Source: Rhodospirillaceae bacterium (GTDB lineage: Bacteria > Pseudomonadota > Alphaproteobacteria > DSM-16000 > Inquilinaceae). From it: DNA of 12,717 nucleotides. Made by a program: the position numbers and the translations under genes. The notes under the pieces were generated by a model. It saw only the letters and a program-made list of their open reading frames with translations. It made no database searches and was not told where the DNA came from. Each line of letters begins with the position of its first letter. The first letter of the stretch is position 1. Location of the stretch: assembly GCA_020425485.1 (NCBI GenBank), contig JAGQRL010000243.1, forward strand, positions 7,459-20,175. The letters are read 5' to 3'. Below, one piece after another: positions 1 to 7,366 of this stretch.

Positions 1-2423
1 CGGTCGCGCCGGTGGATGCGGGTGTCCTGGATTTCCGCGCGGAAGCCGTCGATCACCTGGAGCAGCGGGATGAACTGCTCGGCGGAGGCGGAATACACCA
101 CCTGGTCATGCAGCCCGGCCCAGTTGCTGCGGTCCTGGCGCACGACGATGGGGATCAGCCGGTCGCCTTCGCGGTACACCCCGGCGGAGCTGCCATCGGT
201 GGCGAACAGCAGGGAATCGGCGATGTTGTCGCGGGTGATGCCGGCGGTCTGGGCGCGATCGGTGGCATAGACCGGCCGCAGCACCAGCTCCGGCTCGCGC
301 CAGTCCGTGCGCAGATGGATCAGCAGATCGGAAGCCGCGGCCATGCGCGCTTCCGCCTCCGCCGCCAGTTGGCGCAGCACGGTGGCGTCGGGGCCGCTGA
401 AGCGCACCTCGATGGGTGCACCGCCACCCGGCCCGAACACCATGCGGCGGGTGCGGAACTCCCCGTCCGGCAGGTGTTCGGCGGCGAACGCGTCCAGGTC
501 GCGGCGCAACTCGGGGATCTGGTCGCGGGTTTCGGTGCGGATGATCAGGTGGCCGTAGGTGGGCCGCGGCAGCTCCGGCTCGTAGGTGAGGATGAAGCGC
601 GAGGCGCCCTGGCCAACGAAGGTGGCCACCGACACCACCTCCGGGCGCTCCAGCAGCCACTCCTCCACCACTTCCATATCCGCCGCCGTGTGGTGGATGT
701 CCGCCCCCTGGGGCAGCAGGTAGTGGGCGTAGAACATGGGCGTGTTGGAATCCGGGAAGAACTGCTGGCTGATCTGCCCGAAGCCGACGAAGCAGATGGC
801 GGTGATGGCGGCGAGGGCGGCCACCACCAGCCAGCGCACCTTCAGCGCGGCCCGCAGCAGCCCGCCATAGGCCCGGTAGATCGCCCCGCCATAGGCGTCG
901 CCCGCTTCGCCTTCCGCGGCGCGCTGGAAGAAGTAGTGGCCCATCAGCGGCGTCACCGTGATGGCCAGCACCCAGCTCAACATCAGCGAGATGCCGATCA
1001 CCGCGAACAGCGAGAACAGGAACTCGCCGGTGGCATCCGGGCTCAGGCCGATGCCGGCAAAGGCCATGATGCCGATGACGGTGGCGCCGAGCAGCGGGAT
1101 CTGCGTCTTGCCGCCGACATCGGCCGCCGCATCGCGCGAGGACTGGCCGTGGCGCATCTGCATCTGCATGCCTTCGGCGACGACGATGGCGTTATCCACC
1201 AGCATGCCCATGGCGATGATCAGCGCACCCAGCGAGATGCGCTCCATCTCGATGCCGAACATGCCCATGAAGAACAGCGTGCCGACGACGGTGAGCAGCA
1301 GCGTGGTGCCGACCACGATGGCCGCCCGCCAGCCCATGGTGAGCGCCAGCACGCCGACCACGATGGCCACCGACATGGCGAGGTTGACGAGGAAGGCGCG
1401 GCTCGCCTCGTCCACCACCACGTGCTGCTGGTAGACCGGGTGGAGGTCGACGCCGTAGGGGATTTCCGATTCCAGTTCGCGCAGGCGGGCATCGACGCGC
1501 TGGCCCACATCCACGATGTTTTCCGTGGCCAGCCCGGCGACGGCGAGCGTGAAGGCTTCCACCCCGTCGATGCGGATGATCTGGTCGGGGTGGTCCACCC
1601 GGCCGCGGTAGACCCGCGCGAAGTCCGCCAGGTTGAGGACCTCGCCGCCGACGCCGATGGTGAGCCCGGCGATCTCGCCCACGCTTTCCGACCCTTCCGG
1701 GCTTTGCAGCAGGGTGCGCGAGCCGTCGCGGTCCAGCGAGCCGGCGTCGCCCAGGCTGGTGGCGGTGGTGATGGCGCTCACCAGCGTGTTGGGCGGGATG
1801 CCCTGCACCACGGCGGTGGCCAGCTCCGGCTCCACGAAGATCGCTTCTTCCGGCAGGCCGGCGATTTCCACATCGGCAACGCCGTCCACCGCCAGCAGCT
1901 CGCGGCGCAGGAAGGTGGCGATCTGGTGCCGTTCGGCATCGCTGAAGCCTTCGGCGGTAACGGCGAACATGATGCCGAACACGTCGCCGTAGCTGTCGTT
2001 CACCAGCGGCTGGGAGACGCCGTTGGGCAGGTGGCGCGCGGCATCGGCCACGCGGTGGCGCAGCGTCGTCCAGATCCGCGGCAGCTCGTCGCCGCCGTAG
2101 GTGGACTGGATCTCCACCGTGATGATGGAGACGCCGGGCATGTTGATCGACGAGATGGTGTCGATCTCGTCCATCTGCTGGATCGCCGATTCCAGCGGCT
2201 CGGACACCTCGCGGGCCACCTCCGCGGCGGAGGCACCGGGGTAGCCGGTGGACACCACCGCCGTCTTGATGGTGAAGGCGGGATCTTCCAGCCGGCCGAT
2301 GGTGAGGAAGCCCCAGATGCCGCCCAAGAGGCAGGCGAGCATGAGGATCCAGGTCAGCAGCGCCCGGTCGATGGACCCGCGGGCGATCGACGCGCGCACG
2401 GGCTGCGAGTCCGAGGTGGACAT
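1..2423 (-). CDS. RND efflux transporter permease subunit (3' end off window)
   Basis: Inner-membrane proton/drug antiporter of the AcrB/HAE1-like RND superfamily; it should pump substrates from the periplasm or membrane through the adaptor encoded just upstream and an outer-membrane channel. I translated this frame by hand: it is open from the ATG at 2423 to the left edge, giving 807 residues. A first membrane helix lies near residues 20-41, followed by the first porter domain (start reads LEDPAFTIKTAVVSTGYPGA), then the TM2-TM6 block. The TM4 proton-relay region reads LIIAMGMLVDNAIVVAEG with D410-N411, where AcrB has D407-D408. The second porter half starts near residue 540. Usual length is about 1030-1050, so TM8-TM12 are missing at the edge, not by mutation. 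The start is 6 nt after the adaptor stop with a weak ribosome site, suggesting translational coupling. Substrate cannot be predicted. Family assignment is secure; subfamily is not. Confidence 0.93.
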   Translation of the reverse strand, partial: MSTSDSQPVRASIARGSIDRALLTWILMLACLLGGIWGFLTIGRLEDPAFTIKTAVVSTGYPGASAAEVAREVSEPLESAIQQMDEIDTISSINMPGVSIITVEIQSTYGGDELPRIWTTLRHRVADAARHLPNGVSQPLVNDSYGDVFGIMFAVTAEGFSDAERHQIATFLRRELLAVDGVADVEIAGLPEEAIFVEPELATAVVQGIPPNTLVSAITTATSLGDAGSLDRDGSRTLLQSPEGSESVGEIAGLTIGVGGEVLNLADFARVYRGRVDHPDQIIRIDGVEAFTLAVAGLATENIVDVGQRVDARLRELESEIPYGVDLHPVYQQHVVVDEASRAFLVNLAMSVAIVVGVLALTMGWRAAIVVGTTLLLTVVGTLFFMGMFGIEMERISLGALIIAMGMLVDNAIVVAEGMQMQMRHGQSSRDAAADVGGKTQIPLLGATVIGIMAFAGIGLSPDATGEFLFSLFAVIGISLMLSWVLAITVTPLMGHYFFQRAAEGEAGDAYGGAIYRAYGGLLRAALKVRWLVVAALAAITAICFVGFGQISQQFFPDSNTPMFYAHYLLPQGADIHHTAADMEVVEEWLLERPEVVSVATFVGQGASRFILTYEPELPRPTYGHLIIRTETRDQIPELRRDLDAFAAEHLPDGEFRTRRMVFGPGGGAPIEVRFSGPDATVLRQLAAEAEARMAAASDLLIHLRTDWREPELVLRPVYATDRAQTAGITRDNIADSLLFATDGSSAGVYREGDRLIPIVVRQDRSNWAGLHDQVVYSASAEQFIPLLQVIDGFRAEIQDTRIHRRD

Positions 2424-2429
2424 CGCGGG

Positions 2430-3503
2430 CTAGTTCCCGAAGCCGGTGAAGCGGCGCACCACCTCGCCGTTCGCCACGCGGCCGGCCCCGGCCGCGACGA
2501 TTTCCATGCCGGCATGGACGCCGGAGAGGACGCGCAGCCGGCCGTCTTCGGTCGCTTCCACCTCCACCGGCACCGCACGCACGGTGCCTCCGTCCGCCCC
2601 CGTCGGCTCGAACACCATCACATGGGTGCCGCGGTCCGGTTCGATCACCACCGCGGTGGGCGGCAGGTAGATGGCGTCCTCGCCGCTCAACTGGCGCGCC
2701 ACCACGGTCACCGAGGCGCCGGGCAGCAGGCGCAGGTCGTCCACATCGATCATCGTCAGGGTGATCGTATAGGTCTGGCCGATGGCGGAGGTTTCCGCCT
2801 CGAACTCGCGCACTTCCAGCGGGTAGTGCTCTTCGCTGCCGGTGAGCACGGCGTAGAGGTCGAACACGTCGGACTGCTGCACCCGGCGGAACAGCACCTC
2901 CGGCACCTCGATCTCCACCCGCAGCTCCGACATGTCGTGGATGCGCACGACGGTGGTGCCGGCGTTGACGGTGGTGAAGTTGGCCACCTGGCGGGCCGCC
3001 ACCAGGGCATCGAAGGGGGCGTGCAGGGTGGCGTGGTTGAGCGCGTACTCGGCTTCGCGTACGGCGATGCGGGCGGTGGCCGTTTCGGTTTCCGCATCGT
3101 CGATGCTGGCCTGGGAAACGGTGCCGGGGCCAAGCTGCTGGGCGCGGTCCAGCGTGCGTTCGGCCTGCTCGAAGCGGAGCTGGGCTTGCGACAGGCTGAG
3201 TTCGAACGGCTCCAGGTCCAGCTCGGCGATGAGGTCGCCTTCGGCCAGCCGCTGGCCTTCCACCACCGGCAGGTCGACGATCTGGCCGCTCACCTGAAAG
3301 GCCAGGTCGACGGTCTGGCGGGCCACCACCTCGCCGAAGAAGCGGCGTTCCGGCCAGCGCGAATCGGCTTCCAGCATCATCAGGCGGACGGGCCGCACCA
3401 GATGCTCCGCCGGGCTTTCCTGTGCCGCCGCCGGTGCGGTTGCACACACGGCAACGGCCGCGGCCAGTGCCAGTCGGCATTTCCAGTTTGAATTGCGATG
3501 CAT
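2430..3503 (-). CDS. RND efflux periplasmic adaptor (membrane fusion protein)
   Basis: Periplasmic adaptor linking the RND pump encoded next to it with an outer-membrane TolC-type channel. The 357-residue protein begins with a signal sequence (about residues 1-28, basic start, Ala-rich core, APAAAQ cleavage region). The Cys in VAVC is not a good lipobox, so a soluble or signal-anchored adaptor is more likely than a lipoprotein. The lipoyl half-motifs lie near 73-96 (GQIVDLPVVEGQRLAEGDLI) and 144-168, flanking a short alpha-helical hairpin (about 97-143). The hairpin tip carries R120, L124 and S130, close to the RLS channel-contact pattern of AcrA. Beta-barrel and membrane-proximal domains follow (LLPGASVTV; AIYLPPTAVV). 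I chose ATG 3503 because GGGAAAG lies about 8 nt upstream; a GTG at 3521 would add six residues. It is first gene of the operon, and no channel gene is visible here. Confidence 0.92.
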   Translation of the reverse strand: MHRNSNWKCRLALAAAVAVCATAPAAAQESPAEHLVRPVRLMMLEADSRWPERRFFGEVVARQTVDLAFQVSGQIVDLPVVEGQRLAEGDLIAELDLEPFELSLSQAQLRFEQAERTLDRAQQLGPGTVSQASIDDAETETATARIAVREAEYALNHATLHAPFDALVAARQVANFTTVNAGTTVVRIHDMSELRVEIEVPEVLFRRVQQSDVFDLYAVLTGSEEHYPLEVREFEAETSAIGQTYTITLTMIDVDDLRLLPGASVTVVARQLSGEDAIYLPPTAVVIEPDRGTHVMVFEPTGADGGTVRAVPVEVEATEDGRLRVLSGVHAGMEIVAAGAGRVANGEVVRRFTGFGN

Positions 3504-3542
3504 CGACTGTCTTTCCCGCACCCGGACGGCCCGTTGAGAGCG

Positions 3543-3582
3543 CCTCGACGAGTTGTCCCCCAGAACGCCGGCCGCGTCGAGG
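3543..3582. promoter_or_regulatory. Inverted repeat in the divergent RND / DUF6653 spacer
   Basis: CCTCGACG (3543-3550) and CGTCGAGG (3575-3582) are perfect 8-bp inverted arms separated by 24 nt. They lie about 40 nt upstream of the adaptor start and about 100 nt upstream of the plus-strand gene. RND operons are often controlled by a TetR- or MarR-type repressor that binds an inverted repeat in this position. The 24-nt spacing is wide for a single dimer site, and no regulator gene is in the window. A second small stem (GCCGG-TTTC-CCGGC, 3590-3603) is adjacent. The 176-nt spacer shows no convincing -35/-10 pair on either strand. Confidence 0.25.
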
Positions 3583-3679
3583 GGGGCGGGCCGGTTTCCC
3601 GGCGCACCGGATGGCGATCTCCTGGACGTGCCGGCGGCAATGCGGCGTGATGGGGCGGTAATTTGCAGGAGCCGGTGGA

Positions 3680-4234
3680 ATGGCCGAAGGCGGCAAACTC
3701 TACGGCTGGGTGGCAGGCGCCTTCCGCATGGACGACGCCACCTGGGCCCGCCACGCCAGCCCGTGGAGCGTGTGGACGCGCGTTCCCATCGCCTTGCTGC
3801 TGGTGCTGGCCATCTGGAGCCGGGTGTGGCTGGGCTGGTGGGCGCTGCTACCGGTGGCCCTTGTGGGCGTTTGGGCCTGGATCAATCCGCGGGCCTTTCC
3901 GGCCCCCCGGTCCACCGACAATTGGGCGAGCCACGGCGTGTTCGGCGAGCGGGTGTGGCTGGCCCGCCACCGGGTGGCGATCCCGGCGCACCATCGCACC
4001 GTGCCCCACCTGCTGACGGTCGCATCGGGGCTCGGCGTGCTGGTGCTGGCCTGGGGGCTGGTGGAGCTGGATATCGCCATCACCGCCCTCGGCCTGGCGG
4101 TCGCCATGGGGGCCAAGCTGTGGTTCGTCGACCGCATGGCGTGGCTCTACGCCGACATGCGCGACGCCACGCCGGACTACCGCGCCTGGCAGCGGCCGCA
4201 GCCGCCCGCCCCGGAGGAGGGCGACCCCGTTTAG
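3680..4234 (+). CDS. DUF6653-like integral membrane protein of unknown function
   Basis: A 184-residue hydrophobic protein, the only plus-strand gene I accept. It has about four membrane segments: two near residues 35-69 (PIALLLVLAIWSRVWLGWW and LLPVALVGVWAWI) and two near 110-148 (LLTVASGLGVLVLAWGLVE and IAITALGLAVAMGAKLWFV). Between the pairs is a soluble loop with a distinctive stretch, NPRAFPAPRSTDNWASHG followed by GERVWLARHRVAIPAHH, rich in His, Arg and Trp. This loop is what I associate with the DUF6653 family; the match is from memory and no function is known to me. AGGAG at 3667-3671 sits 8 nt before the ATG and fixes the start. It diverges from the RND operon and converges with the CBS-domain gene. 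The C-terminal tail is Pro/Glu-rich. Nothing links it firmly to efflux beyond the shared spacer. Confidence 0.8.
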   Translation: MAEGGKLYGWVAGAFRMDDATWARHASPWSVWTRVPIALLLVLAIWSRVWLGWWALLPVALVGVWAWINPRAFPAPRSTDNWASHGVFGERVWLARHRVAIPAHHRTVPHLLTVASGLGVLVLAWGLVELDIAITALGLAVAMGAKLWFVDRMAWLYADMRDATPDYRAWQRPQPPAPEEGDPV

Positions 4235-4239
4235 GACAG

Positions 4240-4256
4240 CGGCGTTTGCGACGCCG
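4240..4256. terminator. Possible bidirectional hairpin between convergent genes
   Basis: CGGCGT-TTGCG-ACGCCG forms a 6-bp GC-rich stem with a 5-nt loop in the 25-nt gap between the stops of the DUF6653-like gene and the CBS-domain gene. An overlapping 12-bp palindrome, GACGCCGGCGTC, runs from 4250 to 4261 into the CBS stop codon. Neither side has a T-tract, so intrinsic termination is uncertain; position is the main support. Confidence 0.3.
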
Positions 4257-4259
4257 GCG

Positions 4260-4691
4260 TCAGTGCCCGCGGATGAAGTCCCGGAGCGCGCTGGCCTCGT
4301 GGTGCAGGTCGGCCAGCTTCTTGCGCATGATGTCGGTCATGCTGACCATGCCGACCAGCTTGCCGTCCTCGATCACCGGCATGTGGCGGAAATGCCGTTC
4401 GGACATTTGCGCCATGATGTCGTCGATCCGGTCGGTCCGGTTACAGGTGACCACGTTGGCGGTCATGGCATCGCCGACCTTGAGGTCGAGTGCCGCGGCG
4501 CCATGTTCGGCCACCATATGGACGATGTCGCGCTCCGACAGGATGCCGTCCACCGTCTCGCCGCTTTCGCTCACCACCAGGGCGCCAAATTTGCCCTTGG
4601 TCATGGCCTCGGCGGCCTCTCGCAACGTCGCCTTGGCGCTGGTCGAGACGACCTCGGTCCCCTTGGCGGTCAGGATCGATTGAACGGTCAT
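4260..4691 (-). CDS. Stand-alone tandem CBS-domain protein
   Basis: A 143-residue cytoplasmic protein made almost wholly of two CBS domains (about residues 9-62 and 74-130), which together form a Bateman module. Such modules usually bind adenine nucleotides or SAM and report energy state. Characteristic pieces are GALVVSESGETVDGILSERD in the first domain and RHMPVIEDGKLVGMVSMTDI in the second; the GILSERD and GMVSMTD segments fit the G-h-x-S/T-x-x-D nucleotide-contact pattern. I place the start at ATG 4691 because AGGGGAG lies about 8 nt upstream and the family begins at MTVQSIL; an upstream in-frame ATG at 4745 adds 18 uncharacteristic residues. No catalytic domain is attached, so it probably acts on a partner encoded elsewhere. 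A candidate promoter lies at 4814-4842. It is transcribed alone. Confidence 0.9.
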   Translation of the reverse strand: MTVQSILTAKGTEVVSTSAKATLREAAEAMTKGKFGALVVSESGETVDGILSERDIVHMVAEHGAAALDLKVGDAMTANVVTCNRTDRIDDIMAQMSERHFRHMPVIEDGKLVGMVSMTDIMRKKLADLHHEASALRDFIRGH

Positions 4692-4813
4692 GCCCGGCTC
4701 CCCTCTGCGGCCGGTCAATGCAGCCGGCCTCCGCACCTTGTCCACATGGCGCCTGGCGGATCTTCTGACAACTGCCCGCGCCGGCCACCGTGTGGTTCCC
4801 CTATCGTTTTTGG

Positions 4814-4842
4814 ATTCTATCGTTCGACCGGCCGCGCGTCAC
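4814..4842 (-). promoter_or_regulatory. Candidate sigma-70-like promoter for the CBS-domain gene
   Basis: On the minus strand, GTGACG (4842-4837, four of six to TTGACA) and TAGAAT (4819-4814, five of six to TATAAT) are separated by exactly 17 nt, inside the 191-nt spacer between the end of the ABC operon and the CBS start. The AT-rich patch around the -10 stands out from its surroundings. It would give a leader of about 115 nt. Sequence match only. Confidence 0.35.
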
Positions 4843-4882
4843 CCGGTTTCCGGTTGGGCACCTGCGGCCATGCGCCCAGAGA

Positions 4883-5677
4883 CTATTGCAGCTCCCCCCA
4901 GACGAGCCCGGCGATGAACACCACCGACAAGATCACCAGGGTCGGGCGCTGGCGCACCAGGTCAAGCGGGGTGAGGCGGTGGCCCAGCTCGTGGGGCGGG
5001 CGCAGGTAGGGGGTCAGCCGCCATTCCGCCAGCCGCACGATCTCGGTCGCCAAATAGTTGATCATCAGATAGATGGCGCCGGCGGTGGTGAACACCTCGA
5101 AGGGCGCGAAATGCCGGCTGTTGATGCGGTCGGCGATGCCGGTGATCTCCACCAGGGTGACGGTGCTGGCCAGCGCGCTGGCCTTGACCATCAGCACGAT
5201 CTCGTTGCCGTAGGCCGGCAGCGCCTGGCGCATGGCGATGGGGAAGATGACGCGGCGGAACACCAGCATGCCGGACATGCCGGCGGCGCGCGCGGCTTCC
5301 ACCTGGCCATGGGGCACGGCGGCGAATCCGCCGCGGATGATCTCGCTGCCATAGGCCGCGGTGTTCATGGTCAGCGCCAGGATGGCGCACCAGTAGGCTT
5401 CGCGGAAGAACTCCCACAGGAAGCTGTCGCGGATGAGGGCGAACTGGCCGATGCCGTAGTAGATCAGCGCGATCTGCACCAGGAGCGGCGTGCCGCGGAA
5501 CACGAAGGCATAGGCAAAGGCAAAGCCGGAAACCACCGGGTTGGACGAGGCGCGGGCCAGCGCCAGGCCCAGGGCGGCCACGAAGCCGAAGGCCAGCGAC
5601 AGCGCGACGATCTGGATCGTCAGCCACATGCCGCTCAGAAGCTGCGGCAGGCTTTCGAGCATCAGCTCGAAGTCCAT
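4883..5677 (-). CDS. Polar amino acid ABC transporter permease (HisM-like)
   Basis: Inner-membrane subunit of an amino acid importer; with the partner permease it forms the translocation path driven by the ATPase encoded upstream. The 264-residue protein has an N-terminal helix (LTIQIVALSLAFGFVAALGL), the family segment FRGTPLLVQIALIYYGIG, and the cytoplasmic EAA loop at about 127-148 (EAARAAGMSGMLVFRRVIFP), which docks on the ATPase. The nearby VKASALASTVTLVEITG is typical of HisM/ArtM-type permeases. It starts 3 nt after the partner stop, with GGAGGG about 9 nt upstream inside that gene, so the two are coupled. Most relatives are about 220-240 residues; this one has an extra C-terminal stretch from about residue 231 with a further hydrophobic segment (about 244-260). 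It is the last gene of the operon; only weak hairpins follow. Confidence 0.93.
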   Translation of the reverse strand: MDFELMLESLPQLLSGMWLTIQIVALSLAFGFVAALGLALARASSNPVVSGFAFAYAFVFRGTPLLVQIALIYYGIGQFALIRDSFLWEFFREAYWCAILALTMNTAAYGSEIIRGGFAAVPHGQVEAARAAGMSGMLVFRRVIFPIAMRQALPAYGNEIVLMVKASALASTVTLVEITGIADRINSRHFAPFEVFTTAGAIYLMINYLATEIVRLAEWRLTPYLRPPHELGHRLTPLDLVRQRPTLVILSVVFIAGLVWGELQ

Positions 5678-5680
5678 GGC

Positions 5681-6385
5681 TCAGGCCCTCCTGACGCCGC
5701 GGGAATAGTGCCGCTCGGCCTTCTGGAAACAGACCTGGGAAACCGTCGTCATCACCAGGTAGAGCACGGCGGCGGCGACGTAGAAGATGAACGGCTGGCG
5801 GGTGGAGCCCGCCGCCACATTGGCCATGCGCATCAGTTCGGCCAGCCCGGTGACCGAGACGAGCGCGGTATCCTTCAAGGTAAGCTGCCAGACATTGCCG
5901 AGGCCGGGCAGGGCCAGCCGCAGCATCTGCGGGACCTTGATGCGCCGGAAGATCAGGTGCGGCGACATGCCGGCGGCACGCCCCGCCTCGATCTGGCCGA
6001 TGGGAACCGCCTGGAAGGCACCGCGGATCACCTCGGTGGAATAGGCACCGGAGATCAGCCCCACCGCGATCACGCCGATGGTGAAGTCGTCCAGCTCGAT
6101 GTGGTCGGTGTAGCCGAAGACGCTGGCCACCCGCATGATCACCCCGGTGGAGCCGAAGAACAGCAGGTAGATCACCAGCAGTTCCGGCACCCCGCGCACC
6201 ACGGTGGTGTACACCTGGGCGATGCCGGCAAACACGCGGTTGCCGCCGAGCTTTGCGGCGGCACCGACGGTGCCGACGGCGAGGCCGAGGACGTAGGCGC
6301 TGAGCGCGAGGAGCACGGACATGCCGGCACCCCGCAGCATTTCGTCACCCCAGCCCTCGGGGCCGATGGCCAGAAGTTCGATCAT
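5681..6385 (-). CDS. Polar amino acid ABC transporter permease (HisQ-like)
   Basis: First of the two permeases of the importer. The 234-residue length is normal. Visible features are an N-terminal helix (GMSVLLALSAYVLGLAVGTV), the conserved VVRGVPELLVIYLLFFG, GAYSTEVIRGAFQAVPIGQ, and an EAA loop at about 133-152 (EAGRAAGMSPHLIFRRIKVP). KDTALVSVTGLAELMR is the usual HisQ-type segment after the loop. HisQ and HisM proteins form heterodimers in histidine and octopine/nopaline-type importers, and the order here (binding protein, Q, M) matches those operons. Its start is 27 nt after the binding-protein stop; the ribosome site is weak, so coupling or read-through is likely. Confidence 0.93.
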   Translation of the reverse strand: MIELLAIGPEGWGDEMLRGAGMSVLLALSAYVLGLAVGTVGAAAKLGGNRVFAGIAQVYTTVVRGVPELLVIYLLFFGSTGVIMRVASVFGYTDHIELDDFTIGVIAVGLISGAYSTEVIRGAFQAVPIGQIEAGRAAGMSPHLIFRRIKVPQMLRLALPGLGNVWQLTLKDTALVSVTGLAELMRMANVAAGSTRQPFIFYVAAAVLYLVMTTVSQVCFQKAERHYSRGVRRA

Positions 6386-6412
6386 CGGCCCGCCGGGCTT
6401 TCGCTTACTGCC

Positions 6413-7216
6413 TTATTCGGGGCAGGGCAGGGAGGCATCGAAGCCGAACCACTCTTCGGTGAGAGCGGCCAGCGACCCGTCATTGGCCATGCTGCACAGC
6501 GCTTCGTTGAAGCGGTCGCGCAGCTCGGTGTCTTCCTGGCGCATGCCGATGCCCACGCCTTCGCCGAAGATCGGGAAGTCGGCACCGGTCAGGCCGGGCC
6601 CGAACTGGCTGTAGTTGGCCCCGTCTTCCGACGACAGGAAGTCTTCCCAGCCGGAGCTGTCGGCCAGGCCCACCTCGACGCGGCCGGCGGCCAGATCCAG
6701 GTTGAGCTGCTCCTGGGTGTCGTAGGTGCGCATGTCGGCGTTGGGGATGTACTCCTCGATGAAGCCCTGGTGGATGGTGGCCACCTGCACGCCGACCGGC
6801 ACGCCGTCCAGCGCTGCGACCACGTCGTCGATGGTTTCCAGGTCCTGGAACGGGGAGTCGTTGGCGGCCACGAAATGCGCCGGGGTGGTGGCGTAGCCGT
6901 AGCTGAAGGCGATGCGCTCACGCCGCTCGTCGGTGATCGACATGCCGGCCATGATGGCATCGTAGTTGCCCTGCAGCAGGGCGGGGATGATGCCGTCCCA
7001 GTCCTGGGCGACGAACTCGCACTCCACTTCCATGCGCTCGCACAGGGCGTTGCCGAGGTCGATCTCGAAGCCCACCAGCTCGCCCGAAGCGTCGGTGAAG
7101 TTCCACGGAGGGTAGGCGCCCTCGGTGCCGATGCGCACCACTTCCTGGGCGGAGGCGGTGGCGGAAGCCAGCGCCAGCAGGGCGGCACCGGCGGTCAGCG
7201 CGTGAAGTCTGCTCAT
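6413..7216 (-). CDS. Periplasmic amino acid-binding protein (HisJ / lysine-arginine-ornithine type)
   Basis: Captures a polar amino acid in the periplasm and delivers it to the two permeases. It has 267 residues with a signal peptide of about 23 (cleavage ASA-QE). The mature start VVRIGTEGAYPPWNF and GFEIDLGNALCERM are hallmarks of family 3 solute-binding proteins. C59 and C66 have the same 7-residue spacing as the HisJ/LAO disulfide. R98 in SITDER aligns with the HisJ arginine that holds the ligand carboxylate, and D186 in GLADSS aligns with the aspartate that binds the amino group. These support a histidine, basic amino acid or opine ligand without fixing which. Two further Cys (241, 265) may make a second disulfide. 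The mature protein is strongly acidic, as in salt-tolerant bacteria. GAGGAGG sits 6 nt before the ATG, the strongest ribosome site in the operon, suiting a protein needed in excess. Confidence 0.94.
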   Translation of the reverse strand: MSRLHALTAGAALLALASATASAQEVVRIGTEGAYPPWNFTDASGELVGFEIDLGNALCERMEVECEFVAQDWDGIIPALLQGNYDAIMAGMSITDERRERIAFSYGYATTPAHFVAANDSPFQDLETIDDVVAALDGVPVGVQVATIHQGFIEEYIPNADMRTYDTQEQLNLDLAAGRVEVGLADSSGWEDFLSSEDGANYSQFGPGLTGADFPIFGEGVGIGMRQEDTELRDRFNEALCSMANDGSLAALTEEWFGFDASLPCPE

Positions 7217-7252
7217 CTCAATCCTCCTCGAAGGGACGTTGGGTCTTCTTCA

Positions 7253-7272
7253 CCTGGGCCAAGCGGTCCAGG
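7253..7272 (-). promoter_or_regulatory. Hairpin in the leader of the binding-protein gene
   Basis: In the minus-strand transcript, CCUGGACC-GCUU-GGCCCAGG folds into a stem with seven pairs, one A-C mismatch and a 4-nt loop. It ends about 36 nt before the binding-protein ATG, in the 150-nt gap after the ATPase gene. There is no T-tract, so it is unlikely to be a terminator. It could protect or separate the downstream message, letting the binding protein be made in excess; that role is inference. Confidence 0.35.
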
Positions 7273-7305
7273 CCGGCAGGAACGTGCGGGTCCCAAGCTC
7301 GGCCC

Positions 7306-7334
7306 ACTGTTCCGCCGCAGGCATCCGGCGTCAA
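7306..7334 (-). promoter_or_regulatory. Candidate internal promoter before the binding-protein gene
   Basis: On the minus strand, TTGACG (7334-7329, five of six to consensus) is followed after 17 nt by AACAGT (7311-7306, three of six). It lies in the gap between the ATPase and binding-protein genes and would give a leader of about 85 nt containing the hairpin at 7253-7272. The -10 is poor, so this is a weak prediction. Confidence 0.25.
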
Positions 7335-7366
7335 GCAAGCGGCCCGGCAGGTGCATTGGGCCGCCA

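Noticed and set aside
12..3491. Plus-strand open frame of 1159 codons antisense to the RND genes
   Set aside because: It is the mirror of two well-supported minus-strand genes. Its His/Gly/Asp/Ala-rich composition without domains is typical of antisense frames in high-GC DNA.
1192..3696. Minus-strand open frame of 834 codons overlapping the efflux adaptor and permease
   Set aside because: Arg/Pro/Gly/Ala-rich translation in a different frame from both real genes; no family features.
4840..4880. Hairpins downstream of the HisM-like gene as an operon terminator
   Set aside because: CCGG-AAA-CCGG and GGGCGC...GGTGCCC stems are short or have wide loops, and no T-tract follows, so neither is convincing.
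7213..7356. 47-codon minus-strand ORF in the spacer before the binding-protein gene, its stop overlapping that gene's ATG
   Set aside because: The overlap is suggestive of a leader peptide, but there is no ribosome site before its ATG, the Pro/Gly/Arg-rich composition looks like translated GC-rich spacer, and no repeat or attenuation structure supports it.
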